Assembly: GCA_900642245.1 (NCBI GenBank)
Contig: CAAAJI010001309.1
Location: 1 to 10,391 of the forward strand
From: Fragilaria radians
Lineage: Eukaryota; Bacillariophyta; Fragilariophyceae; Fragilariales; Fragilariaceae
Reading direction: 5' to 3'
DNA: 10,391 nt
Positions 1 to 6,757 of the stretch are shown here, in pieces (within the stretch, counting starts at the first letter, position 1; each line of letters opens with the position of its first letter). The notes under the pieces are model-generated. The model was given only the letters and a program-made list of their open reading frames with translations, had not been told where the DNA came from and did not search any database. A program made the position numbers and the translations under genes.

Positions 1-698
1 GCTCGGGCAATCCTGCTTTCCGTCAGGGGATGCGTCAGCGACCATTCCGGCATGCTGTCGGCCTGGTCCCTGCCGCGGGTTGCGGTCAGAAATTCCTGAT
101 GACGGCCAAGCGCGCTGAGCATCTCGACGGCGGCGTGGGGATTGTAACCGGTCTTGCGCAAGTAGCCGACCCCGAGGTCGTCGGCCTCATACTCGTGCTT
201 GCGCGAATAACGCAGGGTGAAGAGCGTCGCCGCGGCACCGGCCCATCGGCTTAGCCGTTCGGAATCGGTCACGGCACTGAGCGCCACCACGCCCAGGCCT
301 CGCAACAACGATCGGCGCTGCTGCCGTTCACTGTGATTGGCGGCAATGTGGCCGACTTCATGCGCCAGCACCGACGCCAGTTCGGCTTCGCTGTTGACGA
401 TGCTCATCAGCCCCCGGGTCACATAAATGTAGCAGCCGGGCACGGCGAACGCATTGACCACGTCGCTGTTGATCAAGGTGAACGTGCACTGGTCCTGTAA
501 ATCTGCACCGGCCGCGATCTTGGCGCCGAGGCGCGTCAGATAGTCAGCCTCGTCACCGGCGTAGCTGCCGCCGAACTGGGCAAGCAGCTGGGGATGCTGC
601 TGCGCGCCCAACTGGCGTTCACGGCTCGACACCGCCTCGTCCCCGGAACTGCACGCACCGATCAACAGGGCGGCGGCAAGGGCGAGATAGCGGATCAT
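1..698 (-). CDS. M48 family zinc metalloprotease, lipoprotein (3' end outside window)
   Basis: Predicted envelope lipoprotein endopeptidase of the M48 (HtpX/LoiP/BepA-like) family, which in proteobacteria mostly degrades or assembles outer-membrane and periplasmic proteins. The protein starts at the ATG at 698-696 with a short signal peptide ending in a lipobox (Leu-Ile-Gly-Ala-Cys, lipidated Cys16). There is no acidic residue at position +2, which suits outer-membrane sorting, although that rule comes from enterics. The catalytic HEVGH motif is at residues 113-117. The probable third zinc ligand is Glu171 in an EYEAD motif. The usual Pro-Gly-Gly-Tyr-Ile-Tyr-Val stretch before the active site reads Pro-Gly-Cys here (residues 87-89); Cys71 and Cys89 could form a disulfide. 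Of the protein, 232 codons lie in the window and the C-terminus is cut off. No strong Shine-Dalgarno is seen at the start, but the signal peptide fixes it. The gene is divergent from the M16 protease. The family call is firm; the substrate is unknown. Confidence 0.93.
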   Translation of the reverse strand, partial: MIRYLALAAALLIGACSSGDEAVSSRERQLGAQQHPQLLAQFGGSYAGDEADYLTRLGAKIAAGADLQDQCTFTLINSDVVNAFAVPGCYIYVTRGLMSIVNSEAELASVLAHEVGHIAANHSERQQRRSLLRGLGVVALSAVTDSERLSRWAGAAATLFTLRYSRKHEYEADDLGVGYLRKTGYNPHAAVEMLSALGRHQEFLTATRGRDQADSMPEWSLTHPLTESRIAR

Positions 699-761
699 GA
701 AAGCGTGTCGTCCTGTGCAATTGAATGTCGTGATCTGGCGGGGCCGCTGCGATGACCGATT

Positions 762-767
762 TATAAT
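762..767 (+). promoter_or_regulatory. Possible -10 element in the divergent M48/M16 spacer
   Basis: A perfect TATAAT lies in the 214-bp spacer between the M48 and M16 genes. No convincing -35 hexamer sits 16-18 bp upstream. On the opposite strand the same AT-rich patch reads TATAAA, with a TTGCGG 18 bp upstream of it, so it could instead serve the M48 gene. If used rightward, the M16 mRNA would carry a leader of about 140 nt. This is pattern matching only. I see nothing else in the spacer apart from the M16 ribosome binding site. Confidence 0.25.
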
Positions 768-897
768 CTCTTGCCCAACCGGGCCGCAAGCGAGCACCCG
801 TCCCCGCCATTCGTCGAATAAACGCGCGATTAATTCCTGATTCCTGTTGCGGATCAGTGTTGTCTTCTTAGGATGCGGCACACGCCGACCATCCTTC

Positions 898-902
898 GGA
901 GA
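898..902 (+). promoter_or_regulatory. Ribosome binding site that sets the M16 protease start
   Basis: GGAGA lies 10 nt before the ATG at 913. It decides between this ATG and an in-frame TTG at 847. The ATG is followed directly by a typical signal peptide (Arg near the N-terminus, then a hydrophobic stretch), whereas the TTG would add 22 residues in front of it. Confidence 0.6.
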
Positions 903-912
903 AATAATCATC

Positions 913-3741
913 ATGCGCTCGACCTTTCGCCTGCCACTCCTGCTTGCCAGCGCCGCCCTGGTCGTCACCCTGCCCGCCGCCGCCATCCAGGCCCAGCCCG
1001 TTGCCGCCGCCGTCGCGCCGCCGACCCCCGTCCCGGCGCTGATCGCACGGGTCAAGATTCCGCACAGCAAGTTCGTCCTGGCCAACGGCCTCACGGTGCT
1101 GGTGCACGAGGATCGCAAGGCACCGGTGGTAGGTGTCGCCATGTGGTACAATGTCGGCTCGAAGGACGAGCCCAAGGGGCAGACCGGGTTCGCCCATCTG
1201 TTCGAGCATCTGATGTTCAACGGGTCGGAGAATCTGCCCGAGGATTTCTTCAAATATCTCCAGCAGATCGGCGCCACCGACTATAACGGCACGACCAATT
1301 TCGACCGCACCAATTATTTCCAGACGGTTCCCAAGGGTGCGCTCGAACGCGTGCTGTTCATGGAAAGCGACCGCATGGGCCATTTGCTCGGCGCGGTGAC
1401 CCAGAGCGTGCTCGATAACCAGCGCGGCGTGGTGCAGAATGAGAAGCGCCAGGGCGACAACCAGCCCGGCGGCCTGGTGTTGTACGAGGTTCTGAAGGCG
1501 CTGTTCCCGGTCGGGCATCCTTATCATCACAACGTGATCGGATCGATGGCCGACCTCGACGCGGCCAGCATGGAAACCGTCCGCAAGTGGTTCATCGACA
1601 ATTACGGGCCGAACAATGCCGTGCTTGTACTGGCCGGCGATATCAACGCCGCCGAAGCGCGGCCGCTGGTCGAGAAATATTTCGGCGCCATCAAGCGCGG
1701 GCCGGTCAATTCCCCGGCCAAGGCGGCCATCCCGACCCTGACTGCGCCCAAGTCAATGGTGATGAAGGATCGCGTTGCGGCCACCCAGGTGTCGCGATAC
1801 TGGCCGACACCGGGCCTGCTCGATCGCCAATTGGTCGCCCTCGACGTCGGCGGCTCCGTGCTTGGCGGTCTCGCCAGCTCGCGGCTCGACAAGATCCTGG
1901 TTCGCGACGAGAAGATCGCGACCTCGGTCTCCGCCGGTCTGTTCCCGTTCCAGCGGGTCGGCGTCTTCTTTGCGCAGGCCACCGTCAAGCCCGGGGTCGA
2001 CCCGGCCCTGGTCGAGCGCCGGATCGACCAGATCCTGGCCGACTATATCGCCACCGGCCCGACCGCCGATGAAGTGCGGCGTGCCTCGACCTCCGAAGTG
2101 TCGCAGCGCATTCGCGGACTTGAATCGGTCGGCGGTTTCGGTGGCAAGGCAGTGACCCTGGCGGAAGGCCAGACCTTCGCCGGCGACAGCAATTTCTACG
2201 CCAAGACGCTGGCCAATTACGCCACCGTCACCCCGGCCGAGATCCAGCGCGCGATGAAGCAGTGGCTGGCCCGGCCGGCATTCTCGCTTCGGCTCGAGCC
2301 GGGTGAGCGCCCCCCTTACGAGGAAGCCAAGGCGGCCGCGGCGGCCAAGACCGGCCCGGACGTCGCCGCCGCGCCGCGTGGCGCGCCCCGCCCGATCCCG
2401 CCGCTCAACCAGCTTGCAGGGCTCGACTTTCCTGACATCAGCAACATCCGTTTGTCGAACGGCATGCAGGTCGAATATGCGCAGCGCACCGCGGTTCCGA
2501 TTACCCAGGTCGCACTCAGCTTCGATGCTGGCGACTCCGCCGATCCGGTCGACCGCCGCGGTCTCCAGCTGATGACCATGGCGATGCTTGACGAGGGCAC
2601 GTCGACGATGACCTCGCAGCAACTGGCGGAGGCAAGGGAGGCCCTTGGCGCGGAAATCAGCGCGTCGGGATCGACCGATCGCTCGACCGTCTATCTGTCG
2701 GCCATGAGCCCCAACCTCGCCGGGTCGCTTGGATTGCTTGGAGCGGTCGTCAAGGACAGCGCCTTCGTTCCGGCGGAAATCGAGCGGGTGCGAAACCAGC
2801 AGCTGACCACCGTGGCGCAGCTCAAGAAGGATCCGAACGGCATGGCGCAGCGCACGCTGCCGACCCTGCTGTACGGCGCCAACCATCCCTATGCAGTGGT
2901 TCGCGGCGGCGACGAGGCGGCCCTCAGGTCGCTTAGCCGGGACGAACTGCTGGCCTTCCGCGATCGCTGGCTGCGGCCCGACAATGGCAAGATCTATGTC
3001 GTGTCGGATCGTCCGCTGGCCGAGATCACGCCAATGCTCGAGGCCGAGTTCGGACGCTGGACTGCCCCCGCGACGCCCAAGGGCACGAAGACCTTCGGGG
3101 CCATCCCGGCGCGCGCGACAAGCCCGCGCATCCTGCTGATCGACCGGCCGCAGTCGCCGCAGTCGATCATCTACGGGGGCCAGGTCACCCCGGTCGATCC
3201 CAAGGGTCCGACCGAGGCGCTCGGCGCGGCCAATGACGTGCTCGGGGGAAGCTTCCTGTCGCGCATCAATACGGACCTGCGTGAAACCAAGGGCTGGTCC
3301 TACGGTGTCGGGGGGAGCGCGGCCCTTAGTGAACGCGCCGTTCCCTACATCGTCAACGCACCGGTGCAGGCCGACCGCACCGGTGATTCGATCACCGCGC
3401 TGAATGAGCAGTTCGCCGGGTTCTTCGGCGCCAAGGGCGTCAATGCGGAGGAACTGGAGCGGACCATCGCCAACCGCGTCAACGGCCTGCCCGGCCGGTT
3501 CGAGACGGCTGAAGCGGTGCTCGGCGCGATGATGTCGAACGACCTTTACGGCCGTCCCGACAATTATCACGAAACGTTGGCGGCCAAGTATCGGGGCTTC
3601 GGCGCAAGCGACCTCGACCAGGCGATGCGCAGCGCGGTCGATCCCAAGGGCTTCGTCTGGATCGTCGTCGGCGATGCTGCCAAGATCCGCCCGCAGCTCG
3701 ATAAGCTCGGCATGCCGATCGAGGTCATCGAAGCACGCTAA
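913..3741 (+). CDS. Exported M16 (pitrilysin/insulinase) family zinc protease, two fused M16 halves
   Basis: Predicted periplasmic or envelope zinc peptidase of family M16, 942 aa from the ATG at 913. Residues 1 to about 27 form a signal peptide with possible cleavage after Ala27. The N-terminal half carries the inverted zinc motif HLFEH at residues 95-99 and the third ligand Glu177 in an NEKRQ motif, at the usual spacing, so this half should be active. An Ala/Pro-rich linker lies at about residues 475-510. The second half repeats the fold: at the matching place it reads LMTMAMLDEG (553-562), without zinc ligands, as is normal for the non-catalytic half. It also has the conserved LRETKGWSYGVGG stretch, with Arg790 and Tyr797, which in this family helps bind substrate. 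Length and layout match the fused two-domain bacterial M16 proteins. These enzymes usually cut unfolded peptides inside a closing chamber; the substrate here is unknown. The gene stands alone in its direction and ends in the hairpin shared with purK. Confidence 0.95.
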   Translation: MRSTFRLPLLLASAALVVTLPAAAIQAQPVAAAVAPPTPVPALIARVKIPHSKFVLANGLTVLVHEDRKAPVVGVAMWYNVGSKDEPKGQTGFAHLFEHLMFNGSENLPEDFFKYLQQIGATDYNGTTNFDRTNYFQTVPKGALERVLFMESDRMGHLLGAVTQSVLDNQRGVVQNEKRQGDNQPGGLVLYEVLKALFPVGHPYHHNVIGSMADLDAASMETVRKWFIDNYGPNNAVLVLAGDINAAEARPLVEKYFGAIKRGPVNSPAKAAIPTLTAPKSMVMKDRVAATQVSRYWPTPGLLDRQLVALDVGGSVLGGLASSRLDKILVRDEKIATSVSAGLFPFQRVGVFFAQATVKPGVDPALVERRIDQILADYIATGPTADEVRRASTSEVSQRIRGLESVGGFGGKAVTLAEGQTFAGDSNFYAKTLANYATVTPAEIQRAMKQWLARPAFSLRLEPGERPPYEEAKAAAAAKTGPDVAAAPRGAPRPIPPLNQLAGLDFPDISNIRLSNGMQVEYAQRTAVPITQVALSFDAGDSADPVDRRGLQLMTMAMLDEGTSTMTSQQLAEAREALGAEISASGSTDRSTVYLSAMSPNLAGSLGLLGAVVKDSAFVPAEIERVRNQQLTTVAQLKKDPNGMAQRTLPTLLYGANHPYAVVRGGDEAALRSLSRDELLAFRDRWLRPDNGKIYVVSDRPLAEITPMLEAEFGRWTAPATPKGTKTFGAIPARATSPRILLIDRPQSPQSIIYGGQVTPVDPKGPTEALGAANDVLGGSFLSRINTDLRETKGWSYGVGGSAALSERAVPYIVNAPVQADRTGDSITALNEQFAGFFGAKGVNAEELERTIANRVNGLPGRFETAEAVLGAMMSNDLYGRPDNYHETLAAKYRGFGASDLDQAMRSAVDPKGFVWIVVGDAAKIRPQLDKLGMPIEVIEAR

Positions 3742-3758
3742 TCCGGCCGATCGCCAGC

Positions 3759-3801
3759 AAAACGGGCCGCGTCACGTCAGTCGGGTGACGTGGCCCATTT
3801 T
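3759..3801. terminator. Bidirectional terminator between the M16 gene and purK
   Basis: An inverted repeat at 3764-3796 forms a 12-bp stem (one G-U wobble at 3769/3791 in the rightward RNA) with a 9-nt loop. It is flanked by AAAA (3759-3762) and TTTT (3798-3801), so each strand gives a GC-rich hairpin followed by a short U run. It lies 22 bp after the M16 stop, and its stem includes the purK stop codon (3774-3772). This fits an intrinsic terminator that serves both convergent genes. In the leftward RNA the wobble becomes a C-A mismatch, so that direction may be slightly weaker. Confidence 0.75.
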
Positions 3802-4848
3802 GCGTCCGGACCGAGCTTCGCCCTTGTTGTAGAGGTGGATCCGTGCGCCCGGCTGGGCCACGATCTCCCCCCAGCGATCGACGTCGCTCCCGATCAGATT
3901 GTCCATCACGGCGCCCGCTCCAACCAACGCCGCGCTGCCCAGCGGGAGCCCGCAAATTGCGCGGATGTGCTGCTCGAATTGCGAGGTCGCGGCGCCTTCG
4001 ATCGTCCAGTGCCCGCTATTGTGCACGCGCGGCGCGATCTCGTTGACGACGGCCCCGTCGCCGCATGCGAAAAATTCGACGGTGAACATCCCGATATGGT
4101 CGAGCGCCGTTGCAAGTTGCGCCGCAGTCTTCACCGCGCCCTCCGCAAGCGCCTCGATCTTTGTCCCCGCCGGCACCGTCGAGTGGCGCAGGATCCCGCC
4201 CTCATGCTCGTTGCGCGGGCACGGGAAGGCGCAGGTCGTCCCGTCGGCAGCGCGCGCGATCAGCACCGAGAATTCGGCCTCGAAATCGACGCCGGCCTCG
4301 GCCACCGCCGGTGCGTCGCCGATGCTTGCCCAGGCCGCGCGGGCCTCACCGGCATCCCGCACCCATGCCTGGCCCTTCCCGTCATAGCCGAGCCGCCGGC
4401 TCTTGAGCACCATCGGCACCCCGAGCGCCGCCACGGCCGCCTCCAGCTCTGCCTCCGACCCAACCTCGCGCCATGGTGCAACCCGCGCGCCCGCCCCCTC
4501 GATGAAGCGTTTCTCGGCCGCGCGGTCCTGCGCGATCTCGAGACTGCGCGTCCCCGGACGAAGCTTCGCACCCAGCGCTCCCAGCGGCGCAACCGGCAGA
4601 TTTTCGAATTCGTAGGTGATCACGTCGCAGGCGGCGGCAAAGGTCGCGAGCGCCGGCCCGTCGTCATAGGCCGCCCTGGTGAACGCCCCCGCGACCTCCG
4701 CCGCGCAGGGCCGGTAATGCGGGTCGAAGATATGGCATTTATAGCCCAGCCGCGCCGCCGCCATTGCCATCATCCGACCAAGCTGGCCGCCCCCGATGAT
4801 ACCGATGGTCGACCCCGGTCCGATGATCGATCCCGCCGCGAGGCTCAC
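3772..4848 (-). CDS. purK: 5-(carboxyamino)imidazole ribonucleotide synthase (PurK)
   Basis: ATP-grasp enzyme that uses ATP and bicarbonate to turn aminoimidazole ribonucleotide (AIR) into N5-CAIR, the substrate of PurE, in de novo purine synthesis in the cytoplasm. It is 358 aa from a GTG at 4848, close to the usual length of about 355. Visible hallmarks: the N-terminal GGGQLGRM turn (residues 19-26), YEFENLP (79-85), the ATP-grasp lysine and glycine-rich loop KSRRLGYDGKG (149-159), and NEIAPRVHNSGH (269-280), which holds metal and ATP ligands. The reading frame stays open upstream into purE for 49 more codons, but the translation there is basic and not PurK-like. GTG 4848, 7 nt after the purE stop, is the best start, although its Shine-Dalgarno (GAGTGAG) is weak. 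Translation is probably coupled to purE. Confidence 0.96.
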   Translation of the reverse strand: MSLAAGSIIGPGSTIGIIGGGQLGRMMAMAAARLGYKCHIFDPHYRPCAAEVAGAFTRAAYDDGPALATFAAACDVITYEFENLPVAPLGALGAKLRPGTRSLEIAQDRAAEKRFIEGAGARVAPWREVGSEAELEAAVAALGVPMVLKSRRLGYDGKGQAWVRDAGEARAAWASIGDAPAVAEAGVDFEAEFSVLIARAADGTTCAFPCPRNEHEGGILRHSTVPAGTKIEALAEGAVKTAAQLATALDHIGMFTVEFFACGDGAVVNEIAPRVHNSGHWTIEGAATSQFEQHIRAICGLPLGSAALVGAGAVMDNLIGSDVDRWGEIVAQPGARIHLYNKGEARSGRKMGHVTRLT

Positions 4849-4855
4849 GCGCGGC

Positions 4856-5338
4856 TCACTCGGGCGTCTCGGGCACCGCCTCGGTCTGCCTAGCCCGCCA
4901 TTCGGCCAGCCTTTCGCCCAACGCCTCGTCGCCATTGGCAAGCATGGCCGCCGCCAGCAATGCCGCATTGACCGCGCCTGGCTGGCCGATCGCAAGCGTG
5001 CCGACCGGGACGCCGGCGGGCATCTGGACGATCGACAGCAGGCTATCCATGCCCTTCAGGGCCTTGCTTTCGACCGGCACGCCAAGCACTGGGAGCGCGG
5101 TCATCGAGGCCGCCATGCCGGGCAGGTGCGCCGCGCCCCCGGCTCCCGCGATGATCAGTTTCAGCCCCCGCCCCTTGGCCGCCCGGGCATAATCGTACAG
5201 CCGCTGGGGGGTGCGATGGGCGGATACCACCTTGACCTCATGCGGCACCCCGAGCGCATCCAGCGTCTCGGCGGCATGGCGCATCGTCTCCCAGTCGGAG
5301 CGGCTGCCCATGATGATCCCGACCAGTGCGTCGCTCAT
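4856..5338 (-). CDS. purE: N5-carboxyaminoimidazole ribonucleotide mutase, class I PurE
   Basis: Moves the carboxyl group of N5-CAIR to give CAIR, the step after PurK in purine synthesis; class I PurE enzymes are octamers in the cytoplasm. The protein is 160 aa. Hallmarks: the phosphate/substrate loop GSRSDWETM (residues 11-19), the catalytic-histidine motif SAHRTP (39-44, His41), GAGGAAHLPGM (65-75), and SLLSIVQMPAGVPVGTLAIG (99-118). The ATG at 5338 is chosen because the conserved N-terminus begins there and AGGGA lies 7 nt upstream; the frame is open 25 codons further, but that part looks unrelated. The adjacent purK agrees with the bacterial class I (mutase) form rather than the class II AIR carboxylase of animals. 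The gene is first in a two-gene operon and divergent from the GGDEF gene. Confidence 0.97.
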   Translation of the reverse strand: MSDALVGIIMGSRSDWETMRHAAETLDALGVPHEVKVVSAHRTPQRLYDYARAAKGRGLKLIIAGAGGAAHLPGMAASMTALPVLGVPVESKALKGMDSLLSIVQMPAGVPVGTLAIGQPGAVNAALLAAAMLANGDEALGERLAEWRARQTEAVPETPE

Positions 5339-5369
5339 CGGATTGTCCCTGCTCCCCCGGTTGAACTGC

Positions 5370-5398
5370 GGTGTAGAAAGACAATCGGTCGTACGCAA
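5370..5398 (-). promoter_or_regulatory. Possible sigma-70-type promoter for purEK
   Basis: On the leftward strand TTGCGT (5398-5393) and TACACC (5375-5370) are separated by 17 bp, which would give a leader of about 25 nt before the purE ATG. The -35 box is fair and the -10 box poor. It lies in the 132-bp spacer shared with the divergent GGDEF gene. I see no clear purine riboswitch or PurR-type operator there. Confidence 0.3.
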
Positions 5399-5470
5399 TT
5401 GGGACAGTCGCACCGACGCGATTTCCTTTCAGGCTGATGCAGGTTATGAAACGAGCTTGAATTAGCGGGT

Positions 5471-6064
5471 GTGCCCAAGATGGATCGAGTCGTGCACAGC
5501 GTCGATATCGACGCGTTGATGGAAGAGATTGCGCGCTTGCGGGGGCAGGTTGCGCGGCTTGAATCGCGCTGCGAGGAGCTCGATCTGGAGGCACATCGGG
5601 ATGCGCTGGTGCCGGTCGCCAACCGCCGCGGACTGGTCCGACAGCTCGATATGCTGATCGCTCGGCACGAACGGCACAACATCCCCGCCGCCTTGCTGTT
5701 CGTCGATGTCGATGGCCTCAAGGCGCTCAACGATTCGTTCGGCCACTCGGCGGGGGACGCAGCCCTGGTCTACCTCGCCGAGCTGATGGTGGGTGCGGTT
5801 CGCCAGACAGACCTGGTCGCACGGCTTGGCGGCGATGAATTCGCGATCCTGCTCGACCATGCCGACGAAGCCGCGGCGATGGACACCGCCAGCCGGCTGG
5901 TCAACGCCGTCGCCGGAAGCGACTTCATTCACCGCGGCCGGCCGCTTCCGCTGAGCGTGGCGATCGGCATTTCCGCAATCGAACAGGGCGACACCGCCGA
6001 ATCCGTGCTCGATCGCGCGGATCAGGAAATGTATCGCGACAAGTCGGCTGCAGCGGCGGCTTAG
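5471..6064 (+). CDS. Small GGDEF-domain protein, probable diguanylate cyclase
   Basis: Probable enzyme that makes cyclic di-GMP from two GTP; predicted cytoplasmic, with no signal peptide or membrane segment. It is 197 aa from GTG 5471; ATG 5480 (three codons later) is an equally possible start and neither has a strong Shine-Dalgarno. Residues about 13-42 are heptad-like and probably form a coiled coil (ALMEEIARLRGQVARLESRC), which could supply the dimerisation needed for activity. The GGDEF domain spans about 43-190: metal-binding FVDVDGLKALND (77-88), the signature GGDEF (120-124), and an RxxD product-inhibition site (Arg111-Asp114) exactly five residues before GGDEF, as in PleD. The early motif normally written D-x-L-T-G-L-x-N-R-R reads DALVPVANRR here (44-53). 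No sensor domain is attached, so its activation may depend on a partner. It is divergent from purE and ends 6 bp from the convergent gpmA. Confidence 0.92.
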   Translation: MPKMDRVVHSVDIDALMEEIARLRGQVARLESRCEELDLEAHRDALVPVANRRGLVRQLDMLIARHERHNIPAALLFVDVDGLKALNDSFGHSAGDAALVYLAELMVGAVRQTDLVARLGGDEFAILLDHADEAAAMDTASRLVNAVAGSDFIHRGRPLPLSVAIGISAIEQGDTAESVLDRADQEMYRDKSAAAAA

Positions 6065-6070
6065 TTTCGC

Positions 6071-6757
6071 CTAGCGCTCACCCAGATAATAACGCTCGCC
6101 GACCGCCAGATCGTCCCCAAGCTCATAGACGATCGGTTTGCCGGTCGGGATCTCCAACCCGACGATCTCGTCGTCGCCGATTCCCGACAGATGCTTTTCG
6201 AGCGCACGCAGCGAATTGCCATGGGCCGCGACGATCACCCGCTCGCCGTTGCGCAGTCGTGGCACGATCGCCGCCTCGTAATAGGGCAATACCCGCGCGA
6301 TGGTGTCCTTCAGGCTCTCGGAGCTGGGTATCGCAACCCCGGCATAGCGGCGATCGCTACCGACCTGGTAGATGCTGTCCGGCTCCATCGGCGGCGGGGG
6401 AATGTCGAATGAGCGGCGCCAGATCTTGACCTGCTCCTCACCGACCTTGGCGATCGTCTCGGCCTTGTTGAGTCCGGTCAGCCCGCCATAGTGGCGCTCG
6501 TTGAGCCGCCAGTCCTTGGTCACCGGCAGCCACAGCCGATCCATCTCCATCAGCACGAGGTGCAACGTGCGGATGGCGCGGCTCTGGAGCGAGGTGAAAC
6601 AATGGTCGAAATCGAAGCCATGGTCAGCGAGCAACCGCCCCGCAGCCTGCGCTTCCGCGATGCCCTTCTCGGTCAGCCCGACATCCCACCAGCCGGTGAA
6701 ACGGTTCTCCAGGTTCCACTGCGATTGCCCGTGGCGGAGCAGGACGAGCGCCGGCAT
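6071..6757 (-). CDS. gpmA: 2,3-bisphosphoglycerate-dependent phosphoglycerate mutase
   Basis: Interconverts 3- and 2-phosphoglycerate in glycolysis and gluconeogenesis in the cytoplasm, by way of a phosphohistidine. It is 228 aa, a length found in many proteobacterial dPGMs (E. coli has 250). Visible catalytic parts: LLRHGQSQWN with phosphorylated His9, FTGWWDVGLTEKG (20-32), SRAIRTL with Arg60, NERHYGGLTG with Glu87 (86-95), and AAHGNSLRAL with His179. The start is the ATG at 6757: the RHG motif follows at the usual distance, and the A of the ATG is also the last base of the upstream gene's TGA stop. The frame is open 28 codons upstream, but that overlaps the carboxypeptidase and looks unrelated. 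The one-base overlap and weak own Shine-Dalgarno suggest coupling to the M14 gene. Confidence 0.97.
   Translation of the reverse strand: MPALVLLRHGQSQWNLENRFTGWWDVGLTEKGIAEAQAAGRLLADHGFDFDHCFTSLQSRAIRTLHLVLMEMDRLWLPVTKDWRLNERHYGGLTGLNKAETIAKVGEEQVKIWRRSFDIPPPPMEPDSIYQVGSDRRYAGVAIPSSESLKDTIARVLPYYEAAIVPRLRNGERVIVAAHGNSLRALEKHLSGIGDDEIVGLEIPTGKPIVYELGDDLAVGERYYLGER

Noticed and set aside
553..698. Alternative reading of the M48 gene as a cytoplasmic HtpX protein
   Set aside because: HtpX has several membrane helices; here a lipobox and a soluble catalytic domain are seen.
847..912. TTG start at 847 for the M16 protease
   Set aside because: It would place 22 residues before a clear signal peptide; the ATG at 913 has GGAGA 10 nt upstream.
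1753..3570. 605-codon open frame antisense to the M16 gene
   Set aside because: It mirrors a well-supported M16 protease; the translation is Arg/Gly/Asp-rich and low in motifs, as expected for antisense frames in GC-rich DNA.
3790..4893. 367-codon open frame antisense to purK
   Set aside because: It lies wholly over purK and the end of purE, both with complete family motifs, and shows no recognisable domain.
5437..5460. Seven-codon mini-frame before the GGDEF gene (possible leader peptide)
   Set aside because: It is very short, shows no run of a regulatory amino acid and is not followed by an attenuator-like structure.
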